A stretch of DNA of 64,000 nt from Bradyrhizobium sp. MOS002. GTDB lineage: Bacteria; Pseudomonadota; Alphaproteobacteria; Rhizobiales; Xanthobacteraceae. Location of the stretch: assembly GCF_003020115.1 (NCBI RefSeq), contig NZ_PYFX01000005.1:388839-452838 (forward strand), given 5' to 3'. This document shows, in pieces, positions 34,511-42,033 of this stretch (positions within the stretch are counted from its first letter, which is position 1; every line of letters starts with the position of its first letter). A model generated the notes under the pieces. That model worked only from the letters and a program-made list of their open reading frames with translations, was not told the DNA's origin and searched no databases. The position numbers and the translations under genes are program-made.

Positions 34511-35827
34511 TCACTTGACGGCGGTCTTTTCGAACTGCCGCAGCATCGTGTTGCCGCGCTCGACGGCGGCATCCAGCGCCTGCTTGGCGGTCTTCTTGCC
34601 GGCCAGCGCCTGCTCGATCTCTTCCGACCACACGTCACGCAGCTGAACCATGTTGCCGAGGCGCAGACCGCGCGAATTCTCGGTCGGCTCCTTGTTGGTC
34701 AGCTCGAGCAGCGGCGTCTCGAGATAGGGCTGATCCTTGTAGAAGCCCTCTTCCTTCGCCTTGGCGTAGGCCGCCTTGGTGATCGGCAGATAGCCCGAGG
34801 CCTTGTGGATATAGACCTGGCGATCGGTGTCCGAGAGGAAGGTCAGGAACTTCGCGACCCCCTTGTATTCCTCGGCCGACTTGCCGCCCATCACCCACAG
34901 CGAAGCGCCGCCGATGATCGAGTTCTGCGGTGCGCCCTTGACGTCCGGATAATACGGCATCGGCACGGCGGTGAAGGCGAACTTGGCCTGCGCCTTGACG
35001 TTGCCGAAGAACGCCGACGAGGTCAGGTAGATCGGGCATTCGCCGGAGGTGAAGCGGCCTTCGCCGGTGTTGGTGCGGCCGGCGTAGTCATAGGTCTTTG
35101 TCTTCTGCAGCTCGACCAGGGTTTCGAGATGCTTGACCTGAAGCGGTCCGTTGAACTCCAGCACGGTGTCGAAGCCGTCGAGGCCGTTGGCCTTGCTGGC
35201 GAGCGGCACGTTGTGCCAGGCCGAGAGCTGCTCGAGATTGACCCAGGTGACCCAGGAACCGGAGAAGCCGCAAGTGTCGTGACCGGCAGCCTTTAGCTTC
35301 TTGGCGGCCTCGAACGTTTCGGGCCAGGTCTTCGGGATCTCGACATTCGCCTTCTTCAGCTCGTCGAGGTTCACCCACATCACGGTCGAGGACGAGTTGA
35401 AGGGGAAGGACAGCATTTCGCCCTTCGACGTCGAATAGTAGCCGGTGATGGCGGGCAGGTAGATCTTGGGGTCGAACTTCTCGCCGGCCTCAGTCATCAG
35501 CTTGTAGACGGGCTTCACGGCGCCGGTCGCGGCCATCATGGTCGCGGTGCCGACTTCGAACACCTGCATGATGTGCGGGGCGTTGCCGGCGCGGAACGCC
35601 GCGATGCCCGCGTTCATCGTATCGGGATAGTTGCCCTTGTAGGTCGGGATCACCTTGTAGTCGCTCTGCGACGCGTTGAAGTCGGTGGCGAGCTTGACGA
35701 TGACGTCGTTGTTGGCGCCTGTCATCGCGTGCCACCACTGGATTTCGGTCGCGGCCGAGGCCGGCGAGGCCGATAATCCAACCGTGAATGCAATAGCGGC
35801 AGCCGCTCCAAAGTGTCGAAGAGCCAT
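34511..35827 (-). CDS. ugpB: sn-Glycerol-3-phosphate-binding periplasmic protein
   Basis: The 438-residue protein starts at MALRHFGAAAAIAFTVGLSASPASA, a signal peptide with GGGAGG upstream; the much longer open frame is not used. The mature part is a type 1 family extracellular solute-binding protein (TEIQWWHAMTGANNDVIVKLATDFNASQSDYKVIPTYKGNYPDTMNAGIAAFRAGNAPHIMQVFEVGTATMM...). The WWHAM start and YKGNYPDT agree with UgpB. It captures glycerol-3-phosphate or its diesters in the periplasm. A PhoB-box-like site 67 bp upstream suggests phosphate control of the operon. Confidence 0.94.
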   Translation of the reverse strand: MALRHFGAAAAIAFTVGLSASPASAATEIQWWHAMTGANNDVIVKLATDFNASQSDYKVIPTYKGNYPDTMNAGIAAFRAGNAPHIMQVFEVGTATMMAATGAVKPVYKLMTEAGEKFDPKIYLPAITGYYSTSKGEMLSFPFNSSSTVMWVNLDELKKANVEIPKTWPETFEAAKKLKAAGHDTCGFSGSWVTWVNLEQLSAWHNVPLASKANGLDGFDTVLEFNGPLQVKHLETLVELQKTKTYDYAGRTNTGEGRFTSGECPIYLTSSAFFGNVKAQAKFAFTAVPMPYYPDVKGAPQNSIIGGASLWVMGGKSAEEYKGVAKFLTFLSDTDRQVYIHKASGYLPITKAAYAKAKEEGFYKDQPYLETPLLELTNKEPTENSRGLRLGNMVQLRDVWSEEIEQALAGKKTAKQALDAAVERGNTMLRQFEKTAVK

Positions 35828-36236
35828 CAAGTAAACCTCCCTTGGCCGTTCTCTTAGGCCGTCAAAAATGATCGCTTGCGCTAGCAGCGCCATATGACGT
35901 TCACATGACTGTGTAAGCGGCCGAAACGAAAGCGGCAAGCGCTGCAAAAGGGAAGCTGTCAAATAGGCGAATGCCGCGCGCGCAGCGTTCTCCGTTCGCG
36001 GTGCAGCATTCGGGAGTGATGGGTTGGTCGCTACGTCTTCAGCAGAATAGTGAGGCAGACGATCGGCCCGCGGGCTCCCAAACCTCTCCCGCTTGCGGGA
36101 GAGGTCGCGCCGAAGGCGCGGGTGAGGGCTCTTTCCGCTTGGGGATTGTCCCGTTGCGGAGATACCCTCTCCCCAACCCTCTCCCGCAAGCGGGCGAGGG
36201 AGCGCACCTACGGTGAGGCTCGATGTTCGTCTTATC
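35828..36236. repeat. ugp upstream region with palindromic repeats
   Basis: Apart from the Pho-box-like site near ugpB, it holds a palindromic repeat at 36083-36200. CCTCTCCC-GCTTGC-GGGAGAGG lies at 36083-36104 and an imperfect sister CCCTCTCCCGCAAGCGGGCGAGGG at 36178-36200, joined by GC-rich sequence. This is a common intergenic repeat style in Bradyrhizobium-type genomes. No gene is supported. Confidence 0.6.
35894..35911 (-). promoter_or_regulatory. PhoB-box-like site upstream of ugpB
   Basis: On the minus strand CAGTCAT-GTGA-ACGTCAT gives two GTCAT units exactly 11 bases apart, the Pho-box geometry (consensus CTGTCAT-N4-CTGTCAT, three mismatches). It lies 67 bp upstream of the ugpB start. 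ugp operons are known members of the Pho regulon. Confidence 0.6.
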
Positions 36237-37454
36237 TCAACGCTTGCGCTCGGGTCCGCAGACCGTGCCCTGCTCCACCATCGCGTCGATCTCGGACCTG
36301 GAGTAGCCGAATTCGCCCAGCACCTCGGCTGCATGTTGGCTGAATTTCGGCGGCAGGCGACGCAGGCTCGGCTTGCTGCGGTCGAGTCGGATCGGCGATG
36401 CCACGCCCTTGTACCAGTCCTTCTCGATAATATCGCCGCGGGCGATCGTGTGCGGGTTGGTCAACGCCTGGTCGATCTTCTGCACGGGCCCTGCGGGCAG
36501 GCCCGCGGCGAGCAGGCGATTGCACAGCGGCTCGGCCTCGTGCTGGCTGAACACGGCGGCGAGCTCGGCCCGCAGCGCTTCGCGATTGGCGATGCGATCC
36601 TTGTTGCGGGCAAAGCGCGGATCGGTGCCGAGCTCGGGCTTGCCGATCTCCTTGGCGAGCTTGCGGAAGGTGCCGTCATTGCCGACGCCGATGAAGATGT
36701 CGTCGGTCTTGGTCGGGAAGATCGCATAGGGCACGAGGTTGGGATGCTCGTTGCCGGTCAGCGACGGCGGCTTACCATGCATGAAATAATTCGCGGTGTG
36801 CGGATGCATGATGGCGAGACCGGTCTCGTACAGCGTGGTCTCCAGGAACTGGCCCTGGCCCGAGCGCTGCCGCTCCGACAACGCCATCAAGATGCCGATC
36901 GCCGCATAGAGGCCGGTGCCGATGTCCACCAGCGGCACGCCGATCCGCATCGGCCCGCTCTCGGGCGAGCCGGTCGCCGCGATCATGCCGGTCATGGCCT
37001 GGATGATGGCGTCATAGCCGGGATTGCCGCCGCGCGGTCCGTCGGCGCCGAAGCCGCAGATCCGGCAATGCACGAGGCGCGGAAATTTTTCGCGCAACAC
37101 CTCGTTGCCGATGCCCCATTTCTCCAGCGTGCCTGGCTTGAAGTTCTCGATCAGGACGTCGGCGCTCTCCAGCATCTTGAGCAGCACGGTCCGGCCGCCC
37201 TCGGAGGCGAGGTCGAGGCCGATCGAGCGCTTGTTGCGGTTGATGCCGATGAAATAGGCCGCGTCCTCCTCGTGGAAGGGAGGGCCCCAGTCGCGCACCT
37301 CGTCGCCTGCGGGCGGCTCGACCTTGATCACGTCGGCGCCGTGGTCGGCGAGGATCTGGGTGCAATAGGGACCGCCGAGCACGCGCGTGAGATCGATGAC
37401 GCGCAGGCCGCTCATTGCACCCGTGGCGGCTCCAGAACTGGCGGCTTCAGTCAT
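36237..37454 (-). CDS. CaiB/BaiF (class III) CoA-transferase family protein
   Basis: The 405-residue protein has the family start GLRVIDLTRVLGGPYCTQILADHGADVIKVEPPAGDEVRDWGPP, the RNKRSIGLDLASEGGR segment, and DVLIENFKPGTLEKWGI, with the conserved catalytic aspartate region downstream (GDARFA-like TDPRFARNKDRIANR). Such enzymes move CoA between carboxylic acids in carnitine, oxalate or aromatic acid metabolism; the substrate cannot be read. It lies convergent with nothing and has no operon partner in view. Confidence 0.9.
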   Translation of the reverse strand: MTEAASSGAATGAMSGLRVIDLTRVLGGPYCTQILADHGADVIKVEPPAGDEVRDWGPPFHEEDAAYFIGINRNKRSIGLDLASEGGRTVLLKMLESADVLIENFKPGTLEKWGIGNEVLREKFPRLVHCRICGFGADGPRGGNPGYDAIIQAMTGMIAATGSPESGPMRIGVPLVDIGTGLYAAIGILMALSERQRSGQGQFLETTLYETGLAIMHPHTANYFMHGKPPSLTGNEHPNLVPYAIFPTKTDDIFIGVGNDGTFRKLAKEIGKPELGTDPRFARNKDRIANREALRAELAAVFSQHEAEPLCNRLLAAGLPAGPVQKIDQALTNPHTIARGDIIEKDWYKGVASPIRLDRSKPSLRRLPPKFSQHAAEVLGEFGYSRSEIDAMVEQGTVCGPERKR

Positions 37455-37629
37455 CCCTTCGCGTCCCCTGTGTCGATATGGATCACAGGCCTAACGAGGT
37501 TCGTTCGAACCGGCAATGGCTTCCCGTAGGGCCTCATGCAGGCCGCTCGCCGCAATCCCGCGGGATGGCAAATCAAGCGAAAGCGGCCGGCCCGAGGGGG
37601 ATCCCGGGCCAGCCGCTTCACGTAACCGA

Positions 37630-38055
37630 TCAGACGACCGTCAGGCGAACGTCGACATTGCCGCGCGTCGCGTTGGAATACGGGCACACCTGGTGCGCCT
37701 TCTCGACCAGCGCCTCGGCTTCCGCGCGGGCGAGGCCCGGCAGCGAGACGGCAAGGTCGATGTCGAGACCGAAGCCGCCGGCCGCGCGCGGACCGATGCC
37801 GACGGTCGAGGTCACGGAGGCGTCGGCCGGAACCTTCGGGCCGCCCTGTGAGGACACGAACTTCATCGCGCCGATGAAGCAGGCGGCATAGCCCGCCGCA
37901 AACAGCTGCTCGGGATTGTTGCCGGCGCCGCCACCGCCGCCGAGCTCCTTCGGCGTGGTGAGCTTGACGTCGAGCGCGCCGTCGAGGGTCGCGGCATGGC
38001 CGTCGCGGCCGCCGGTGGCTTTTGCGCTGGTCTTGTAGAGGACGTTCACGGACAT
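37630..38055 (-). CDS. ohr: Organic hydroperoxide resistance protein
   Basis: The 141-residue OsmC/Ohr-fold thiol peroxidase reduces organic and fatty-acid hydroperoxides. The two reactive cysteines are C59 in AAGYAACFIGAMKFV and C124 in QVCPYSNATRGNVDV, both in the expected places. The length is standard. It is divergent from the MarR-type regulator ohrR at 38209, and the gap contains operator-like AATTG/CAATT repeats, so induction by organic peroxides is expected. Confidence 0.95.
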   Translation of the reverse strand: MSVNVLYKTSAKATGGRDGHAATLDGALDVKLTTPKELGGGGGAGNNPEQLFAAGYAACFIGAMKFVSSQGGPKVPADASVTSTVGIGPRAAGGFGLDIDLAVSLPGLARAEAEALVEKAHQVCPYSNATRGNVDVRLTVV

Positions 38056-38101
38056 TTTCGTCTCCCTGTGCTTTCGGGTGGGGTACGATCTTTATCGCAA
38101 A

Positions 38102-38160
38102 CAATTAGATTGCGCGCAATTGAAATCATGGCGTCTCACATTTAATTGTTCGCAATTGAA
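38102..38160. promoter_or_regulatory. ohr/ohrR operator-like repeats
   Basis: Between the divergent genes lie two A/T-rich dyads in otherwise GC-rich DNA. One is CAATTAGATTGCGCGCAATTG at 38102-38122, with a perfect 12-bp palindrome ATTGCGCGCAAT at 38109-38120. The other is AATTG-TTCG-CAATT at 38144-38157. MarR/OhrR proteins bind such CAATT-containing inverted repeats. Confidence 0.6.
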
Positions 38161-38208
38161 TGTGCAGCCGCCCGGCCCCAGAATGGAGCAAGTCCTGTGA
38201 GATTCTCG

Positions 38209-38670
38209 ATGCCCCGGAAACATTCGGCAGCGGACGCGCCGCTTCGTCTCGACAACCAGATCTGCTTCGCGGTCTATTCGGCCGCGCATGCCTTCAACCG
38301 CGTCTACAAGCCGCTGCTGGACCGGCTCGGCCTGACCTATCCGCAATATCTGGTGATGTTGGTGCTGTGGGAGCGTGACGACGTGCCGGTCAGGGACATC
38401 GGGGAAAAGCTGTTCCTGGATTCGGGCACGCTGACGCCTCTGCTCAAGCGGCTCGAGGCGGCCCACCTCGTCAAGCGCACGCGCTCGCGCGAGGACGAAC
38501 GTCAGGTGCTGATCGCGTTGACCCCGCAGGGCCACGCCTTGAAGGACAAGGCGCGCGCCGTGCCGCAATCGATCCTGGCGGCGTCGGACTGCTCGGTCTC
38601 GGAACTGGTCGCGATGAAGGATGAGATTGTGGCGCTACGCGACCGGTTGAATGCGGTGATCGGGGAGTAG
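38209..38670 (+). CDS. ohrR: MarR-family organic peroxide sensor OhrR
   Basis: Start at ATG 38209 (MPRKHSAADAPLRLDNQICF) gives 153 residues; GTG 38197 is possible. Cys19 in NQICFAVYSA is the conserved peroxide-sensing cysteine. The winged helix follows: YPQYLVMLVLWERDDVPVRDIGEKLFLDSGTLTPLLKRLEAAHLVKRTRSREDERQVLIALTPQG. Oxidation of the cysteine releases the repressor from the ohr promoter. The divergent placement with ohr is classic. Confidence 0.92.
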   Translation: MPRKHSAADAPLRLDNQICFAVYSAAHAFNRVYKPLLDRLGLTYPQYLVMLVLWERDDVPVRDIGEKLFLDSGTLTPLLKRLEAAHLVKRTRSREDERQVLIALTPQGHALKDKARAVPQSILAASDCSVSELVAMKDEIVALRDRLNAVIGE

Positions 38671-38672
38671 GG

Positions 38673-38909
38673 TTAGAGCCGTTTCTTGGCGAAGGCGCGA
38701 CCGGACGCTGACTTCAGATACCTCTCGAATGCCACAGCTTGCTTCTCGTTGCTGAACGCAACGTAAGTCTTGAGACGCCAAGGCCCGTATTTCGAGGTGT
38801 GGGGCACCTCGCCAGCATTGTGCTTTGTCAGTCGGGCGCGCAGATCGTCGGTAATCCCGACATAAAAGTGGAGGGAATCGAGGCTCTCAAGGATGTAGAC
38901 GTACTTCAC
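38673..38909 (-). CDS. Small GIY-YIG nuclease-domain protein
   Basis: The 78-residue protein is one compact GIY-YIG domain: YVYILESLDSLHFYVGITDDLRARLTKHNAGEVPHTSKYGPWRLKTYVAFSNEKQAVAFERYLKSASGRAFAKKRL. It has YVY, YVG, the arginine of DDLRARL and the glutamate of FERYLKS. It is of the single-domain YhbQ/UPF0213-like type, common in alphaproteobacteria and unrelated in layout to the two island GIY-YIG proteins. Role possibly DNA repair; unproven. Confidence 0.9.
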   Translation of the reverse strand: MKYVYILESLDSLHFYVGITDDLRARLTKHNAGEVPHTSKYGPWRLKTYVAFSNEKQAVAFERYLKSASGRAFAKKRL

Positions 38910-38966
38910 GGCACGCTCCCCGGCTGTCGAGGGAGAGCTTAATATATCCGCTTTCGATTGCTGAAG

Positions 38967-39069
38967 CCCGGCTTCGCCCTGCGGGCTACGCCGCGGCAGC
39001 CTTCGCTAGCTTCGCTACGATGGAGCGGAGCTGGCTTGCCGAGCCGAAGCTCGCGAAGCGAGCGAAGGC

Positions 39070-39070
<1 letters not shown>
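38967..39070. repeat. Palindromic interspersed repeat next to tRNA-Ala
   Basis: AGCCTTCGCT at 38998-39007 is the inverse of AGCGAAGGCT at 39061-39070, with CGAAGCTCGCGAAGCG between. GC-rich elements of this type recur between genes in Bradyrhizobium-like genomes. Confidence 0.55.
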
Positions 39071-39145
<75 letters not shown>

Positions 39146-39211
39146 TTAACCGTCCGACGCGCCTTGGGCGACGCGTCGGGAAAGACCCAGAACCACAGTT
39201 CTGGGATTATC

Positions 39212-39622
39212 TCAAGTCTCTTCGTCACCGCCGACATCACCAATGATGTCGGTGACGTCCTCATCGCCTTCTTCGTCGTCGGCGATAAAGGTCGAATCGT
39301 CGTCGTCATCGTCCTCGATGGTCTCATCGACTTCGATGTCGTCCTCGGATTCGGGCACGACAGCCTTGACCTTGCCGGTGTTCTCCTCGGCATCGGCCTC
39401 CTCGAGCGAGACCTCCTCGACCTCCGCCGGCTCCGGCGTGGTGTCGGCGGCAGCGGCTGCGTGCCGGGCTTCGGCGCCGCGGGGGGCGCGAGCCGGCGCG
39501 ATGGGCGCGATCGGCACGACTTCTCCGGTATAAGGCGAGATCACCGGATTCTTGTTGAGGTCATAGAACTTTTTGCCCGTGGTCGGGCAAATACGTTTAG
39601 TTCCGAGTTCGGACTTGGCCAC
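39212..39622 (-). CDS. TIGR02300 / FYDLN-acid family protein
   Basis: The 136-residue protein opens with MAKSELGTKRICPTTGKKFYDLNKNPVISPYTGEVVP, the namesake FYDLN block with a CP motif. A very acidic tail follows (runs of D and E such as DDIEVDETIEDDDDDDS). This architecture is specific to alphaproteobacteria. Function unknown; the acidic tail suggests interaction with basic proteins or nucleic-acid complexes. It is divergent from aroA. Confidence 0.93.
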   Translation of the reverse strand: MAKSELGTKRICPTTGKKFYDLNKNPVISPYTGEVVPIAPIAPARAPRGAEARHAAAAADTTPEPAEVEEVSLEEADAEENTGKVKAVVPESEDDIEVDETIEDDDDDDSTFIADDEEGDEDVTDIIGDVGGDEET

Positions 39623-39794
39623 GGCAGAGGAATCCTGGGAATGTCTGAAAAGCGGTGCTTCACTTGGCTAGTTGGCGGCCCGCTGTCAATAGCGCATTAC
39701 GGGAGAACGACATGCCCGTGACGGCGGGGAGGCCATGTGGTACCTGCCCCGCGAGTCCCGCAGGGACGTTTCGGGCCTATCCAAGGACACAAAC

Positions 39795-41132
39795 TTGACC
39801 GATTCCGACAAGCCGACGCCGCTCCAGTCGCGCGCCAGCGGTCCCCTGACCGGGAAAGTACGGGTGCCCGGAGACAAGTCGATCTCCCACCGCGCCCTCA
39901 TCCTTGGTGCGCTCGCGGTTGGAGAGACGCGGATTTCTGGCCTCCTGGAGGGCGAGGACGTCCTTAACACCGCCAAATCCATGCAGGCGCTTGGCGCCAG
40001 GGTCGAGCGCACCGGAGATTTCGCCTGGAAGGTGAACGGCGTGGGTGTCGCGGGCTTCGCGGAGCCCAAAGCACCGCTGGATTTCGGCAACTCCGGCACC
40101 GGCTGCCGGCTCGTCATGGGTGCCGTCGCGGGCTGCCCGATCTCTGCGATTTTCGACGGCGATGCCTCACTGCGCAGCCGGCCGATGCGCCGGATTCTGG
40201 ACCCGCTGGAAAAGATGGGCGCGAAGGTCGTCACCAGCGGCGAAGGCGGCCGTCTGCCGCTCACCATCCAGGGTGCGCGCGATCCGCTGCCGATCACCTA
40301 CAAGACGCCGGTCGCTTCGGCCCAGATCAAATCCGCCGTCCTGCTCGCGGGCCTGGCCGCGCCGGGCATCACCACGGTCATCGAGACCGAGGCCAGTCGC
40401 GACCACACCGAGCTGATGCTCAAGCATTTCGGCGCCGAGATCACCTCGGTGCAGGAAGGTCAGCACGGCCGCCGTATCACGCTCGTGGGGCAGCCTGAGC
40501 TGCATGGCGCCAATGTCATCGTGCCCGCCGATCCCTCGTCGGCGGCCTTCCCCATCGTTGCTGCGCTGATCGTCGAAGGCTCCGAAATCGTCCTGTCCGA
40601 TGTCATGACCAATCCGCTGCGGACCGGTCTTTTCACCACGCTGCGCGAGATGGGCGCCTCGATCGAGGAAAGCGAACTTCGCGGCGACGCCGGCGAGCCG
40701 ATGGCAAAGCTGCGTGTACGCGCCTCGAAATTGCGCGGTGTCGAAGTGCCGCCGGAGCGCGCACCGTCGATGATCGACGAATATCTGGTGCTGGCGGTGG
40801 CGGCGGCCTTCGCCGAGGGCACGACCATCATGCGCGGGCTCCAGGAGCTGCGCGTCAAGGAATCCGACCGTCTCGAAGCCACCGCCGCCATGCTCCGCGT
40901 CAACGGCGTCAAGGTCGAGGTCTCCGGCGACGATTTGATCGTCGAAGGCCGCGGCCACGTTCCCGGCGGCGGCGTCGTGGCCACCCACATGGATCATCGC
41001 ATCGCGATGTCCGCGCTGGTGATGGGCTGCGCGTCGGACCAGCCGGTGACCGTCGATGACACCGCCTTCATCGCCACCAGTTTTCCGGATTTCATCCCGA
41101 TGATGCGTTCGCTTGGGGCCGAGTTTTCATGA
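39795..41132 (+). CDS. aroA: 3-Phosphoshikimate 1-carboxyvinyltransferase (EPSP synthase), class II-like
   Basis: It joins shikimate-3-phosphate and PEP in aromatic amino-acid synthesis. The start is taken at TTG 39795 (LTDSDKPTPL, AAGGA upstream); ATG 39735 is possible. The 445 residues match the CP4-like class II type: GKVRVPGDKSISHRALILGAL, GLLEGEDVLNTAKSMQALGA, DFGNSGTGCRLVMG, SAQIKSAVLLAGLAAPGITTVIE, RAPSMIDEYLVLAVAAAFAEG and KESDRLEATA. The glyphosate-contact segment reads NSGTGCR, with glycine where the CP4 enzyme has alanine. cmk follows with a 4-bp overlap. Confidence 0.95.
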   Translation: MTDSDKPTPLQSRASGPLTGKVRVPGDKSISHRALILGALAVGETRISGLLEGEDVLNTAKSMQALGARVERTGDFAWKVNGVGVAGFAEPKAPLDFGNSGTGCRLVMGAVAGCPISAIFDGDASLRSRPMRRILDPLEKMGAKVVTSGEGGRLPLTIQGARDPLPITYKTPVASAQIKSAVLLAGLAAPGITTVIETEASRDHTELMLKHFGAEITSVQEGQHGRRITLVGQPELHGANVIVPADPSSAAFPIVAALIVEGSEIVLSDVMTNPLRTGLFTTLREMGASIEESELRGDAGEPMAKLRVRASKLRGVEVPPERAPSMIDEYLVLAVAAAFAEGTTIMRGLQELRVKESDRLEATAAMLRVNGVKVEVSGDDLIVEGRGHVPGGGVVATHMDHRIAMSALVMGCASDQPVTVDDTAFIATSFPDFIPMMRSLGAEFS

Positions 41133-41767
41133 TCATCGCCATCGACGGGCCCGCGGCGTCGGGCAAGGGCACGCTCGGCAAGCGCCTTGCCCACCATTAC
41201 GGCTACCGTCATCTTGATACCGGCGTGATCTATCGCGCGGTGGCCTATTCCCTGATGCAGTCTGGTCATGATCTCCGGGACGAGGCGGCGGCGGTGGCTG
41301 CGGCGCTGGAACTCGATCCCGAAAAGTTCGGCAATCCGGCCCTGAAGACCCAGAAGGCCGGCGAGGGCGCCTCCATCGTCTCGGCGATCCCCCGGGTGCG
41401 AGAGGCCCTGGTCAGTTTTCAGCGGCAATTCGCCGCCGATCCACCGGGCGCCGTGCTCGATGGGCGGGATATTGGAACCGTGATCTGCCCCCATGCCGAC
41501 GTGAAGATCTTCGTCGTCGCCGACCCCAAGGTGCGCGCCCGCCGCCGGACCATGGAGGCCAAGGCGCGGGGCGAGGAGGCCGACGAGGCGGCCGTGCTCG
41601 CCGACATCATCCAGCGCGACGAACGCGACAAGAACCGGGCGATCGCCCCCCTGAAGCCGGCCGCGGATGCTTACTTGCTAGATAACTCCCAACTGGATAT
41701 AGAAGGCGGCGTCCGGGCCGCCATCGACATTATCGAGGCCGTCCGAGCGGGCCGGTCGCGGGGTTAA
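41129..41767 (+). CDS. cmk: Cytidylate kinase
   Basis: The 212-residue enzyme phosphorylates CMP and dCMP. It starts MIIAIDGPAASGKGTLGKRLA with the P-loop, then HLDTGVIYRAVAY (CMP-binding), DGRDIGTVICPHADVKIFVVADP, and RRTMEAKARGEEADEA...RDERDKNRAIAPLKPAADAYLLDNS. The start overlaps the aroA stop, as usual in aroA-cmk-rpsA clusters. Confidence 0.96.
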   Translation: MIIAIDGPAASGKGTLGKRLAHHYGYRHLDTGVIYRAVAYSLMQSGHDLRDEAAAVAAALELDPEKFGNPALKTQKAGEGASIVSAIPRVREALVSFQRQFAADPPGAVLDGRDIGTVICPHADVKIFVVADPKVRARRRTMEAKARGEEADEAAVLADIIQRDERDKNRAIAPLKPAADAYLLDNSQLDIEGGVRAAIDIIEAVRAGRSRG

Positions 41768-42033
41768 GCCGCTGCCGTCATTGGAGGAAGCGCCCGCTCC
41801 CGCTCTTTGAGGTCGATACTCTCGGTCCCTGCTCGGGGCCGACGCGATCCAGGCTCCGGACAAAAGATTTCCACGTATTGAACGCGCGGGCCTCAGCCGG
41901 CCCGCTTCCGCTGTTCCGCCTCCAGGTCGGAGCAGCGAGCGGTCGCTCGAAGGTTCTGCGGACCTTCCGACACTGCGCGTACGATGCGCCCAAGAACCCA
42001 ACGGCCGGCACGACATCCGCAACTGGAGAACAA

